The notes under the pieces are model-generated. The model saw nothing but the letters and a program-made list of their open reading frames with translations, made no database searches and had not been told where the DNA came from. Position numbers and translations under genes: made by a program. A DNA stretch of 50,775 nucleotides, from the NCBI GenBank assembly GCA_029557215.1, contig JAKPQQ010000199.1:1-50775 (forward strand), given 5' to 3'. The DNA is from Fibrobacterota bacterium (GTDB taxonomy: Bacteria; Fibrobacterota; Fibrobacteria; UBA5070). Below, piece by piece: positions 9,824 through 18,425 of the stretch (the first letter of the stretch is position 1; each line of letters opens with the position of its first letter).

Positions 9824-10284
9824 AGCCCTGGATCACGGGTGTCGCCGCGGTGGTGGCCGTCTTCGCGCTCTACCCGAGCGACAAACCGCTTTCCGAAACG
9901 TGGAGCAGGGCCGTGGAGATCCACGCCTCGTCCGGGTCCACATCCGACTCGGCAACGCCGCTGGACTCGTCCCTGCTTTCCGGAACCTTCGCGCCACCGG
10001 CCGACTCGCTGGCGATCCCGGCGGATCCGTTCGGCCTCCCTCCCGGACCGGTCGCCACGCCTCGTCGCGGCACGTCGTCCCGCACGGGTGCGCATCCGCC
10101 CCCGCGCCCCTGGCGAGCCACGGGTCGCGTGGGAGAGCTGGCCGCCGTGTTGACCTCCAACGACGGACGGATCCTGGTCGTCAAGAGCGGATCGTCGGTG
10201 GACAGCGCGACGGTGGTTTCCATCGGGAACGATGGCGTGGTCCTGGAAGACCGCGCCGGCCGATTCGTCCTCGCCATTCCATGA
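9820..10284 (+). CDS. PilP/GspC-like periplasmic protein
   Basis: 154 residues. An N-terminal membrane anchor or signal (ITGVAAVVAVFALYP) is followed by a long Pro/Ser-rich linker of about 90 residues. A short beta domain ends the protein: ILVVKSGSSVDSATVVSIGNDGVVLEDRAGRFVLAI. That final pattern, a short beta hairpin closing on a line like GDGVVLxxxGRxxxL, is typical of the homology region of PilP and GspC, which connects the inner-membrane platform to the secretin. It has four-base overlaps with both neighbours. No secretin gene lies in the window, so its partner must be elsewhere. Confidence 0.6.
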   Translation: MKPWITGVAAVVAVFALYPSDKPLSETWSRAVEIHASSGSTSDSATPLDSSLLSGTFAPPADSLAIPADPFGLPPGPVATPRRGTSSRTGAHPPPRPWRATGRVGELAAVLTSNDGRILVVKSGSSVDSATVVSIGNDGVVLEDRAGRFVLAIP

Positions 10285-11690
10285 ACGCCTCGCGGGACCG
10301 CGAGATGCCAAGCCTTCGTCGCGGGAGCGCCATGCCCATGGTGCTGGCCGGAATGGCGGTCGCGATCGGTCTGGCGACCCTCGCCTGGAACCGTTCCTGG
10401 TCGCGTCGCACCACGTCGGCCCACGCCGACCTCGCCTGGCAGGCCCAACTGCTGGCGGAATCCGGCACGGCCTGCGCCTTGCAGGAGGCCATGGCGCGAG
10501 CCGGCTCCCCTCCGGCGCAGACACCGCAGACCCCTCCGAACTCCACCGCCCCGCAACCCGCGCAGAAGCCCATCGTGACGATCCGCGACACGACCGACAC
10601 CGCCTGCGTCTTCCATCGCGGTGCGCCCGGCGAAATGTCCTGGGACCAACCCGCGGGAACCCAGCTTCTGACCATCCGGGCGACAGGAACCGTCCTGGAG
10701 TCCGGAGAACCGCTCGAGACGACCATGCGGTCCACCTGGGGAGGAAATCCGCCCGTCGACCCGTTCTCGCCGGCGATTTCGCTCTGGGATCGCAACGGAA
10801 CTTCGCTCAACTTGACGGGAACCGTCCAAGGACAGGTCCGGGTCAACTTCGCGACCGCCCCTCCCGGAACGATCAAGCACAAGACGGGCGGGATCGACCA
10901 GTTCGTGCCCACTTCCATCGCATCCGACACGGCCGTGGCCGTGGCGAGAATGAACGAAGCCTTCCGATCGACCGAGGCATCCTGGAACGGATGCACGTTC
11001 ACGCCCGAGCGGCCTCCCGATCCGGACAAGGACTCCCTGATCTGCACCGGCGAGGGCGCCACGACCGTGTTCGACGCGCCTTGGGCGGGCGATCCGTGGG
11101 ACGCGGGAAGGTCGCGGATCCTCTTCGCCGAGGGCCGGCTGGAGCTTCGCGGCAAGCTCCGCCTGCGCGGATGGACGATCTATTCCCAGGGAACGGTGGT
11201 GATCCAGGACGACGCGGAGGTCTCGAACACCAGCATCTTCGCCGCCGGCGGAGTCCGGATCAGGGATCGCGCGTCGTTTTCCGGTCAAATCCTGTCGGCG
11301 GGGACCGTTTCGCTCACCGAGGACGCGAGGATCGCCGCTCCTTCGTTCGTGGCCTGCTGGCCGGGCAAGGGGCGCGACAGCGTGCCGCAGTTCGTGCTGT
11401 CGAACCAGGCCAGGGCCGAAGCCTACGTGGTCGCCCTAGGCGCGAACGCCCGGATCGGGATCTCGCGCGGAGCGCGGCTGCGGGGCGTGGCGGTCTCGGG
11501 CAGCTCGCTGCGCAACGAAGGCCGCATCGAGGGACTCGCCGTGTCCGTGAGGCTGGATTGCGGCCATGGGGAAGACAACTGCTCCAACGGCAGCTTCCTG
11601 CGCGACCGCCTGCCGGTCGATTTCGCGTTCCCGCTTGGGCTTCCCGGGAGCAGCGGCTACCGATTGGTGTCGTGGAGCACGGGCGAATGA
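10281..11690 (+). CDS. PilX/GspK-like protein with bactofilin-like beta repeats
   Basis: 469 residues. The basic start (SLRRGSAMPMVLAGMAVAIGLATLAW) carries a hydrophobic helix of the PilX/GspK kind. Residues about 45-60 resemble the alpha spine of minor pilins (LLAESGTACALQEAM). Most of the rest is beta-rich with short repeating turns, such as GRLELRGKLRLRGWTIYSQGTVVIQDD and ASFSGQILSAGTVSLTEDARI, resembling polymer-forming or parallel beta-helix proteins. Several cysteines (for example TACVFHR, DCGHGEDNC) may pair outside the cytoplasm. In GspK a large inserted domain caps the pseudopilus tip; a similar role is an inference. It overlaps both neighbours by four bases. Confidence 0.55.
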   Translation: MNASRDREMPSLRRGSAMPMVLAGMAVAIGLATLAWNRSWSRRTTSAHADLAWQAQLLAESGTACALQEAMARAGSPPAQTPQTPPNSTAPQPAQKPIVTIRDTTDTACVFHRGAPGEMSWDQPAGTQLLTIRATGTVLESGEPLETTMRSTWGGNPPVDPFSPAISLWDRNGTSLNLTGTVQGQVRVNFATAPPGTIKHKTGGIDQFVPTSIASDTAVAVARMNEAFRSTEASWNGCTFTPERPPDPDKDSLICTGEGATTVFDAPWAGDPWDAGRSRILFAEGRLELRGKLRLRGWTIYSQGTVVIQDDAEVSNTSIFAAGGVRIRDRASFSGQILSAGTVSLTEDARIAAPSFVACWPGKGRDSVPQFVLSNQARAEAYVVALGANARIGISRGARLRGVAVSGSSLRNEGRIEGLAVSVRLDCGHGEDNCSNGSFLRDRLPVDFAFPLGLPGSSGYRLVSWSTGE

Positions 11691-12106
11691 ACCGCCGAGG
11701 CTACACCCTCGTGGAAGTACTCATGGCGCTGGTCATCCTGTCCATCCTGGCCGTACCCCTCGCCTACATCCTGGTGCAAAGCGGCGAAGGGTCGAGCCGC
11801 GCCCGCTCGCTCGACGACGCCCTGGACCTGGTCCGCGAAGACTGGACCCTCTGCCGCTCGACAAGATCCGACAGCCTGCGCGACACGACCTGGGACCGGC
11901 GCATGGCGTCCGGCCAGTGGCGCGTGGTGCGCGACGTGTTCGATTCGTCCGATCGCGCCGCAGCGGGTCTGGCCACCATCCACGCCGGCAAGATCGGCCT
12001 GCACCCTCCCGTGGAGATCGCCTCGTGCGCCACGCTTCGCGACGGCGACGACTGGGACACCGTGCGATGCTTCAAGTGGCTGCGTCCACGCTGGAGCGGC
12101 AAGTGA
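11687..12106 (+). CDS. Minor pseudopilin, GspI/PilV-like
   Basis: 139 residues. It begins NRRG-YTLVEVLMALVILSIL: the prepilin peptidase site follows the glycine, with the conserved glutamate at position 5 of the mature protein, then the hydrophobic alpha spine. A globular beta domain follows (QWRVVRDVFDSS, VRCFKWLRPRW). Minor pseudopilins of this class prime pseudopilus or pilus assembly after processing by a GspO/PilD peptidase, which is not encoded here. ATGA overlap with the preceding gene and GTGA overlap with the next show tight coupling. Confidence 0.82.
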   Translation: MNRRGYTLVEVLMALVILSILAVPLAYILVQSGEGSSRARSLDDALDLVREDWTLCRSTRSDSLRDTTWDRRMASGQWRVVRDVFDSSDRAAAGLATIHAGKIGLHPPVEIASCATLRDGDDWDTVRCFKWLRPRWSGK

Positions 12107-12663
12107 CCCCCCGTACCGGAATCCGTCGCGGCGTCACGCTGGTCGAACTCATGGTCGCCATGACCATCACCGGGCTCGTGGCCACGTTCGTCGCGGGCTG
12201 GATCGTCCATTCGGCCAAACAATCGGCGGCGTCGCAGCAACGGGACGACCGGGAACAGGAATTGTCGCTGTTGCGCAGCGAGCTGTTCCAGGACGGGATC
12301 CGCGGACGCACCCTGGAGATCGGCCGCAAATCGTGGAAGATCGCGCGCGGCGGAACCGGCGGCGAACCCGACACCGTGGAATGGCGGATCGATCCACCGC
12401 GTCTTTCGCGCGGGACGACCACGCGGCTGGGAAGCGACACGCTTCTGGAAGGCTCGATCGAACCCAAGGCGACCGGTCTGGACCCCAACTGGGATCTGTG
12501 GACGCAGGTGGATCGCAACTTCGACGGGCTCGTGGATCCCGAACACGTTTCCCAGCTGGTCCGGTTCGAACTGAGGTTGGTGGTGCGCCGGCACGCGACC
12601 CCGGCGCGCCGTTCCACCACCGACACCCTCCTGATCCAGGTCCCGCTGCAGGGCCCGGGCTGA
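12103..12663 (+). CDS. Minor pseudopilin, GspJ/PilW-like
   Basis: 186 residues from GTG 12103, chosen because it overlaps the upstream stop as GTGA; ATG 12067 is possible. The class III signal is RRG-VTLVELMVAMTITGLVATFV, with Glu5 of the mature protein present. The globular part contains LLRSELFQDGIRGRTLEIG, an apparent calcium-like acidic loop (DRNFDGLVDPEHV), and closing strands LVRFELRLVVRR and DTLLIQVPLQ. This layout fits GspJ or PilW. It is the last gene of the pseudopilus operon. No major pilin, ATPase or secretin follows; metG is next. Confidence 0.8.
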   Translation: MTPRTGIRRGVTLVELMVAMTITGLVATFVAGWIVHSAKQSAASQQRDDREQELSLLRSELFQDGIRGRTLEIGRKSWKIARGGTGGEPDTVEWRIDPPRLSRGTTTRLGSDTLLEGSIEPKATGLDPNWDLWTQVDRNFDGLVDPEHVSQLVRFELRLVVRRHATPARRSTTDTLLIQVPLQGPG

Positions 12664-12683
12664 GCGCCCGTCGGCTCCGGTTC

Positions 12684-12689
12684 TATATT
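12684..12689 (+). promoter_or_regulatory. TAnnTT -10-like hexamer before metG
   Basis: TATATT, followed by CG, 68 nt upstream of the metG ATG. Unlike the near-leaderless cases, metG has its own GGAG ribosome binding site at about 12744-12747, so this would give a leader of roughly 60 nt. Confidence 0.4.
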
Positions 12690-12757
12690 CGGTCGCGAAC
12701 CTGACTGTTTCCTTGCGCGGCGCGAACGCCGCGACCGAGCGACCGGAGCCAAGACCG

Positions 12758-14827
12758 ATGCCCAATCCATTCTACGTCACCACGCCCATCTACTACGTCA
12801 ACGACGTTCCCCACATCGGGCACGCCTACACGTCGGTGCTGGGCGACGTCCTTTCCCGCTGGCACCGGCTGGTGGGCGACGAGGTCTATTTCCTGACCGG
12901 CACGGACGAGCACGGACAGAAGGTGCAGGAAGCCGCCGCCAAGGCCGGACGCACCCCGCAGGAACACGTGGACCTCACCAGCCAGCGGTTCCGCGAGATG
13001 GGCCGGCTGCTGGACCTCACCAACGACCGGTTCATCCGCACCACCGACAAGGACCACGTCGAGTTCGTCCAGTCGGTGCTGCAAGGCCTGTGGGACAAGG
13101 GCGAGATCTACAAGAGCTCCTACAAGGGCCTCTACAACGTCCGCGACGAGCGGTTCTATTCCGAATCCGACATCCGCGAAGGACGCGGCCCCGCGGCGGG
13201 CGAACCGGTCGAAGAAGTGGAAGAGGTCAACTACTTCTTCAAGATGGGCTCGTACCAGCAGCGCCTGCTGGACCACATCGAGAAGAACCCCGCCTGGATC
13301 GTCCCCGACTTCCGCCGCAACGAGGTGCTGGGCTTTCTGCGCCAGCCGCTGGGCGACCTCTGCATCTCGCGTCCCAAGTCCCGCCTGTCGTGGGGGATCG
13401 AACTCCCCTTCGACAAGGACTTCGTGACCTACGTGTGGTTCGACGCCCTGCTCAACTACGTCACCGGCCCCCGCGGCGCCAAGCGCGCCGACGGCACCTC
13501 GTGGTGGCCGGCCAGCGTGCACCTGATCGGCAAGGACATCCTGACCACCCACAGCGTCTACTGGCCGACCATGCTCATGGGCGCGGGCATCGAACTGCCG
13601 CGACAGATCCTGGCGCACGGCTGGTGGATGGCCGACGGACAGAAGATGTCCAAGTCGCTGGGCAACGTCGTGGATCCCTTCGAGGTCGCCCGCAAATACG
13701 AATCGGTGGGAGGCGCCGAGGCGTTCCGGTTCTTCCTGATGCGCGACATGGTGGTGGGCCAGGACAGCTCGTTCTCCGAAGCCGGCATGGTGAAGGTGGT
13801 CAACGGCGACCTCGCCAACGACGTGGGCAACATCGTGTCCCGCATCCGCAAACAGGTGGCCACCCAGTTCGAGGGCAAGGTGCCTGCTCTGCCCGCCACG
13901 CTGTTCGACGCATCCAAGGAACTGAAGGCCAAGGCGGAATCGGTGCTCGCCGAGGTCCCCAACCAGATGCGCCTGTTCCGCGTGAGCTTCGCGCTGGAAG
14001 AAACCATGAGCCTGGCCCGCGCGATCAACTCCTACCTGGAGAACACCGCGCCCTGGAAGCTCGCCAAGGACGGATCGAAACGACAGGAATTGGCAGAAGT
14101 GCTGGCGGTGTCGAGCGAGGCGCTGCGGCTCCTGCTCGTGCTGCTTTCCCCGTACATCCCCAGGAAGGCGTCCGAGGCCCTGGCGCTGCTGGGCGAATCG
14201 GCCGCCCCCGGCAAGCTCGCCTGGGGACTCCTGCCCGCGGACGCCGAGTTCAAGGACGGACCGGTGCTCTTCCCGCGCCTGGAGGTCAAGAAGCCCGAAG
14301 CCGACAAGCCCAAGGCGGATGCCAAACAGGCTCCCGCGGCGACCGCCGCCGTCAAGTCGCCGTTCGAACTGGTCGATTTCCGGGTCGCCAAGGTGGAAGC
14401 CGCCGAAGACCATCCTTCGGCGGAAAAGCTCCTGGTGCTCACGCTGGACGTGGGCGAGCTGGGCAGGAAGCAGGTCTGCGCGGGCATCAAGGCGCACTTT
14501 TCGGCCGCCGACATGGTGGGCCGCAAGCTCCTGCTGGTGGCCAACCTCAAGAAGGCCAAGCTGCGCGGCGTGGAAAGCCAAGGCATGATCCTGGCCGCCG
14601 ACAACCCCGACGGATCGGTGCACCTGCTGTCGCCCGAAGGCGAACCCGGGTCCTTCGCCAGGGTGGATGGCTACGACCACCTCCCTGGACAGAACCTGGC
14701 GATCGAAGCCCTGGATCCGGTGGTGCTGGAGGTGCGCGGCGGCCAGCTCGTGTTCGAAGGCAAGCCGGTCACCGCCGGCGGCGCGAAGATCGCCTGTTCG
14801 GCCGTGGACGGCGCGAAGGCGCACTGA
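12758..14827 (+). CDS. metG: Methionyl-tRNA synthetase with C-terminal tRNA-binding domain
   Basis: 689 residues. It charges initiator and elongator tRNA-Met. The HIGH box is HIGH at 19-22 (YYVNDVPHIGHAYTS) and KMSKS is at 296-300 (DGQKMSKSLGN). The connective peptide (KGLYNVRDERFYSESDI) lacks the CxxC zinc knuckles, as in the zinc-free subtype. A Lys/Ala-rich linker leads to a Trbp111/EMAP-like domain from about residue 538: VDFRVAKVEAAEDHPSAEKLLVL, then KLRGVESQGMILAA. This domain dimerises the enzyme and binds tRNA. ATG 12758 is chosen over the upstream frame because GGAG precedes it by 10 nt and conservation begins there. Confidence 0.96.
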   Translation: MPNPFYVTTPIYYVNDVPHIGHAYTSVLGDVLSRWHRLVGDEVYFLTGTDEHGQKVQEAAAKAGRTPQEHVDLTSQRFREMGRLLDLTNDRFIRTTDKDHVEFVQSVLQGLWDKGEIYKSSYKGLYNVRDERFYSESDIREGRGPAAGEPVEEVEEVNYFFKMGSYQQRLLDHIEKNPAWIVPDFRRNEVLGFLRQPLGDLCISRPKSRLSWGIELPFDKDFVTYVWFDALLNYVTGPRGAKRADGTSWWPASVHLIGKDILTTHSVYWPTMLMGAGIELPRQILAHGWWMADGQKMSKSLGNVVDPFEVARKYESVGGAEAFRFFLMRDMVVGQDSSFSEAGMVKVVNGDLANDVGNIVSRIRKQVATQFEGKVPALPATLFDASKELKAKAESVLAEVPNQMRLFRVSFALEETMSLARAINSYLENTAPWKLAKDGSKRQELAEVLAVSSEALRLLLVLLSPYIPRKASEALALLGESAAPGKLAWGLLPADAEFKDGPVLFPRLEVKKPEADKPKADAKQAPAATAAVKSPFELVDFRVAKVEAAEDHPSAEKLLVLTLDVGELGRKQVCAGIKAHFSAADMVGRKLLLVANLKKAKLRGVESQGMILAADNPDGSVHLLSPEGEPGSFARVDGYDHLPGQNLAIEALDPVVLEVRGGQLVFEGKPVTAGGAKIACSAVDGAKAH

Positions 14828-14845
14828 CAGGAACCGTCCTTCGCC

Positions 14846-15286
14846 TCACTCCAGCGCGTAGGAAGGTTCGCCGCCTCCCGAAAGCATCTCGCGGGCGGCG
14901 GCCTGCATCTTGAGCCCCAATCCGATGTATTCCTGGAGACGTTCGGATTCCGGAATCCTCGGTTTGGCGGGGACTTCCAGGGAACACATGGATTCCTGGG
15001 CGTGCAAGGTCAGGAGCAGGGCGTGGTTCGCCTCGGATACCGGAACCACCCATTTCAATCCATCCAACAGATCCATGAACGTGTGGTTTTCGGGCAACTT
15101 CCCCCGGCTCATCAGGATCGCCATGGCGTGCTTCTCGATGGCCATGGTCAACATGTTGAAAGTCAATTCCGTCGTGAAGATCTTGGGGCGCTTGTGGGCG
15201 TTGACCACCACGCGCATGAATCCGTCCCCCTCGGCCAAGAAGGTCTCCGCTCCGCTGATGGCTTCCCTGTCGATCGTCGCGAGCAC
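14846..15286 (-). CDS. Small helical protein, possibly HEPN-like
   Basis: 146 residues from GTG 15286, supported by GGAAGAGG 6 nt upstream. It appears largely helical: REAISGAETFLAEGDGF, a long segment ELTFNMLTMAIEKHAMAILMSRGKLPENHTFMDLLDGL, then VSEANHALLLTLHAQE. The EK..MA....G..P.NHT..DLL arrangement recalls HEPN-fold proteins, but I see no certain RxxxxH active site. No domain can be named with confidence. It lies downstream of the sigma54 activator gene on the same strand, 152 bp away, and converges on metG. It may be part of that transcript or separate. Confidence 0.5.
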   Translation of the reverse strand: MLATIDREAISGAETFLAEGDGFMRVVVNAHKRPKIFTTELTFNMLTMAIEKHAMAILMSRGKLPENHTFMDLLDGLKWVVPVSEANHALLLTLHAQESMCSLEVPAKPRIPESERLQEYIGLGLKMQAAAREMLSGGGEPSYALE

Positions 15287-15292
15287 GCCGCA

Positions 15293-15300
15293 CCTCTTCC
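15293..15300 (-). promoter_or_regulatory. Ribosome binding site fixing the GTG start at 15286
   Basis: GGAAGAGG on the minus strand, 6 nt before GTG 15286. No upstream start (TTG 15358, ATG 15331) has a well-spaced site of this quality, so the shorter protein is preferred. Confidence 0.55.
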
Positions 15301-15438
15301 GTTCCGCCCCGGTCTGACAATCCGGGAACATCCCTGCCAGATGCAAACAACGGTCCAACCGGGAATGGGGCGCTGTCGATAGAGGCGATCATGGTCATCG
15401 ATTGACAGAGATTGCCAATCAATGCCCAATGGCGGTGC

Positions 15439-17280
15439 CTACTTGTAGTCTTCCGGCCGGATCCCCAGGCGTTCCATGGTCCGGATCAACACCTTGCGGT
15501 CGACATCCAGGATGCGGGACGTCAGGCTCACGTTCCCCTGCGCCTTGGCGAGCGTGTCGCGGATCGCCTCGGCTTCGGCGCGGTCGCGGATCGCGTACAG
15601 CGTCGTCGACGATTCGTTGCCGACGGGCGTCGAAGGCAGGTCGTCTTCGTTGCTGTCCAGCCCCAGCTCCTTGGGCCGGATCCGATCCGACTCGCCCAGG
15701 ATCACGGCCTTCTGCACCGCGTTTTCCAGTTCCCGGATGTTGCCCGGCCATGAATGCGCCAGGATCGCCTTTTCCGCGGCGCGCGAAAGGGATCGCTCGG
15801 CCAGGCCGTACTGCAGCGAGAACCGCTTGCAGAAATGCGACGCGAGCAGGATCACGTCCCGTCCCCGTTCCCGCAACGGCGGGAGACTCAAAGGCACCAC
15901 CGCCACCCGGTAGAAGAGGTCGGCGCGGAAGCGTCCCGCGGCGACCTCGTCCTTGAGGACGCGGTTGGTGGCCGTGACAAGACGGAAATCGACACGGACG
16001 GATTCGGACCCGCCCACCCGGACCAGTTCGCCCTGCTGGAGCACGCGCAGGAGCTTGACCTGCAACCCCAGCGGAAGTTCGCCCAGTTCGTCCAGGAACA
16101 GCGTTCCCCCGTTGGCCTTTTCGATCCAGCCTTCCTTGCGCCCGGCCGCGCCCGTGAAGGCGCCCTTCTCGTGGCCGAACAGTTCGCTCTCCATGAGGTT
16201 TTCCGGAATCGCGCCGCAGTTGATGGCCACGAACGGCGCGTCCTTGCGGCGACTGGAATCGTGCACGAAGCGGGCCAGCAGCTCCTTGCCGGTTCCCGTC
16301 TCGCCGTGGATGTGCACCGGGATCTCGGACGTGGCCACGCGGGCGGCCTCGCGCAGCAGGGCATCCATCGCGGGGTGCTCGTGCAGGATGGACGCCGCGC
16401 CCGCCTTGCGGGTGGCTTCGTCCTGAAGGCCTTCGATCGCCCTGCGCTGGCGTTCGCGATGCGCGATCTGGCCCGTGATCTCGGAAAAGAGGGATCGCAT
16501 GGATTCGAAGAATCCGAGGTCGGCGGGAGCGAACGCCGGGTGCCCGGCGAGTCGGTCGGCGTACAGATAGCCTTCTTCGCCGTCGGGAAGCGACAGCGGC
16601 GCGCACAGGATGGACCGGATGTCGTTGAGCTGCACGCTCTCGCCGCCGGGAAGGTTCGACAGATCCTGTTCACCCAGGAGCACCGCCCTTCCCGCGTCTT
16701 CGGCCATGCGCAGCGCGGACGAGGAATATCTGCTGGACGGCGCTCCGGCCGGGCACGAGGCGAGGGTCCTCCAGAGCCCTTCGCCCACGCCCCGGTGCAG
16801 CACCCGCACGCCGTCGCATTCCAGCAACCGGGCCGCCGCCATCGCGATGTCCACCACGACCTTGGATGGATCGCGCTCGCGCAGAAGCGCCGCGACGCCG
16901 TCGACCAGATCGGACAGGGGCGTGCCGCGCTTGTCCGGATCAGGCGGGCGCGGATCGGGCGCCTTTTCCAGGAAAACAAATTCCGTCTTGCCGACCAGGA
17001 TCCGGGCGCCATGGACGATCTTTTCCTCTTCCACGACGTCCGATCCGTCCAGGCGCAGGATGGAGCCCGCCTCCAGGCGCCGGAGGCTCCAGGAACCCAT
17101 CTGGAACACGAGGAACGCGTGTTGCGGCCGGATCGCCGGATCGTCCAGGCGGATCTGGCAGTCGCGATCGGAGCCCATGGTGGCGAGCCGGCGCCCCAGC
17201 GGATGCCTGCGCCCTCCGACCACCTCCTCCAGGCAGGGATAGGCCGCCGCTGCGGCGCTTTCCGGCGCGTTCTCCATCAT
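15439..17280 (-). CDS. Sigma54-dependent activator: FHA-GAF-AAA+-Fis HTH
   Basis: 613 residues. An FHA-like domain spans about 20-105 (TMGSDRDCQIRLDD, then RPQHAFLVF). A GAF-like sensor domain spans about 125-275. The AAA+ domain has Walker A GETGTGKE at 326-333, the sigma54-contacting GAFTGA loop near 373-378, and GGTLFLDELGELPLGLQ. The C-terminal Fis-type helix-turn-helix contains GNVSLTSRILDVDRKVLIR. Such proteins remodel sigma54 RNA polymerase from upstream sites. In the FHA domain the usual Ser of the SxxH motif is Arg, so phosphothreonine binding is doubtful. The start overlaps the kinase stop (ATGA). As the last gene of an operon with a predicted sigma54 promoter, it may control its own transcription. 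Confidence 0.92.
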   Translation of the reverse strand: MMENAPESAAAAAYPCLEEVVGGRRHPLGRRLATMGSDRDCQIRLDDPAIRPQHAFLVFQMGSWSLRRLEAGSILRLDGSDVVEEEKIVHGARILVGKTEFVFLEKAPDPRPPDPDKRGTPLSDLVDGVAALLRERDPSKVVVDIAMAAARLLECDGVRVLHRGVGEGLWRTLASCPAGAPSSRYSSSALRMAEDAGRAVLLGEQDLSNLPGGESVQLNDIRSILCAPLSLPDGEEGYLYADRLAGHPAFAPADLGFFESMRSLFSEITGQIAHRERQRRAIEGLQDEATRKAGAASILHEHPAMDALLREAARVATSEIPVHIHGETGTGKELLARFVHDSSRRKDAPFVAINCGAIPENLMESELFGHEKGAFTGAAGRKEGWIEKANGGTLFLDELGELPLGLQVKLLRVLQQGELVRVGGSESVRVDFRLVTATNRVLKDEVAAGRFRADLFYRVAVVPLSLPPLRERGRDVILLASHFCKRFSLQYGLAERSLSRAAEKAILAHSWPGNIRELENAVQKAVILGESDRIRPKELGLDSNEDDLPSTPVGNESSTTLYAIRDRAEAEAIRDTLAKAQGNVSLTSRILDVDRKVLIRTMERLGIRPEDYK

Positions 17281-18425
17281 CGCGAATCTCCTTTCCCTTC
17301 CCGCAGAGGGGCCGTTCCAGGCCTGCGCTCCTGCCGATTCCTGTCTGGTCGCAGGCGTTCCTTGGTTTCCACGACCTCCGCGGGGACGGGTCGCGTTCCT
17401 CGCGCCGCCCGCGGGCGATGCAGGAGCGATGCGGCCACGGCCACCGCGACCAGCACGATCGCCAAGGCGAAGACGATCCGACGCGAGCGCGACGGGGCCT
17501 TCGCGCCCAGGCGCACCCTGGGAAGCATCGCCAAGGCGGCGGACTGGTCGGGATCCAGTTCCAGAGCCTGCTGCAACAAGACCAGCGCCGCCGACGGTGA
17601 CCGTTCATCCAGGAGCCGGCCGGCTTCCTGGACCATGCGGGATGCCAGACTCCGGTCGGCCAGCTCGCGCACGCGCTCCAGGAACGCCGCTCCCGAGCCG
17701 GGCACATCCGGGACGTCTCCGAGCACCGGATCCATGGACGATGGACGCCGCGAAGGCTCTTCACGCAACAGGAGATCGACCAAGGGGATCCAATCCGGTG
17801 CCTCCAGCGCCAGCCGCTTCCATCCAGCCCCGCGCTCCCCGGGCGACGGCCGCGCACCGGCCAGCAGTTCGTGGAGCACCACGCCGATCGACCACACGTC
17901 GGCCCGACGAGGATCGCACCCCGCGGAACCGATTTCGGGCGCCAGATACCCCGCCGTGCCCCCCTGGAGCGCCACGCCCGACGCCGACGCGGAGAATCCC
18001 AGATCGACCAGACGGATCCTGCCGTCGGGCTGGAAGATGGCGTTTTCCGGCTTGATGTCGCCGTGCGAACGTCCTGCCGCGTGCAGGATCGCGACGGAAC
18101 GCGCCAAGGCGGCGCAGATCGCGGCGGATTCGCGCGGTTCCAATCCGTGGTTCATGAGGTCGCGCAGCGAAACCCCGTGGATGTACTCCATGGAGATCCA
18201 ATCGGATCGTCTTCCCGCCACAAGTCCGAACACGGTGGGCAGGCAGGCCAGCGGCGCGGACGCCAAGGCCTGCGCTTCCTCGCGCGCGGATTTGTCGCCC
18301 CGGCGGATCTCCTTGAGCGCCACCCAGCGTCCCAGGTCGTCCTGGCGCGCACGGAACACGGCCCCGAAGGCGCCTTCGCCGATCGGAACCGCCCGCGAAA
18401 AGCCTTGGGGCAGATCGCGCTTCAT
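17277..18425 (-). CDS. Hanks-type Ser/Thr protein kinase with membrane anchor
   Basis: 382 residues. The kinase domain covers about 10-265: glycine loop GEGAFGAV at 16-23, lysine K38 in VALKEI, catalytic HGDIKPEN at 121-128 with D123, metal-binding DLG at 141-143, GTAGYLAPE, and DVWSIGVVLHELL. The arginine that precedes the catalytic Asp in most kinases is glycine, making this a non-RD kinase that may not need activation-loop phosphorylation. A juxtamembrane helical part with TPR-like character (about 265-300) precedes one membrane segment (317-335) and a basic tail of about 45 residues outside. It overlaps the TPR lipoprotein gene before it and the sigma54 activator after it. Activity is likely; the substrate is unknown. 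Confidence 0.9.
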   Translation of the reverse strand: MKRDLPQGFSRAVPIGEGAFGAVFRARQDDLGRWVALKEIRRGDKSAREEAQALASAPLACLPTVFGLVAGRRSDWISMEYIHGVSLRDLMNHGLEPRESAAICAALARSVAILHAAGRSHGDIKPENAIFQPDGRIRLVDLGFSASASGVALQGGTAGYLAPEIGSAGCDPRRADVWSIGVVLHELLAGARPSPGERGAGWKRLALEAPDWIPLVDLLLREEPSRRPSSMDPVLGDVPDVPGSGAAFLERVRELADRSLASRMVQEAGRLLDERSPSAALVLLQQALELDPDQSAALAMLPRVRLGAKAPSRSRRIVFALAIVLVAVAVAASLLHRPRAARGTRPVPAEVVETKERLRPDRNRQERRPGTAPLREGKGDSR

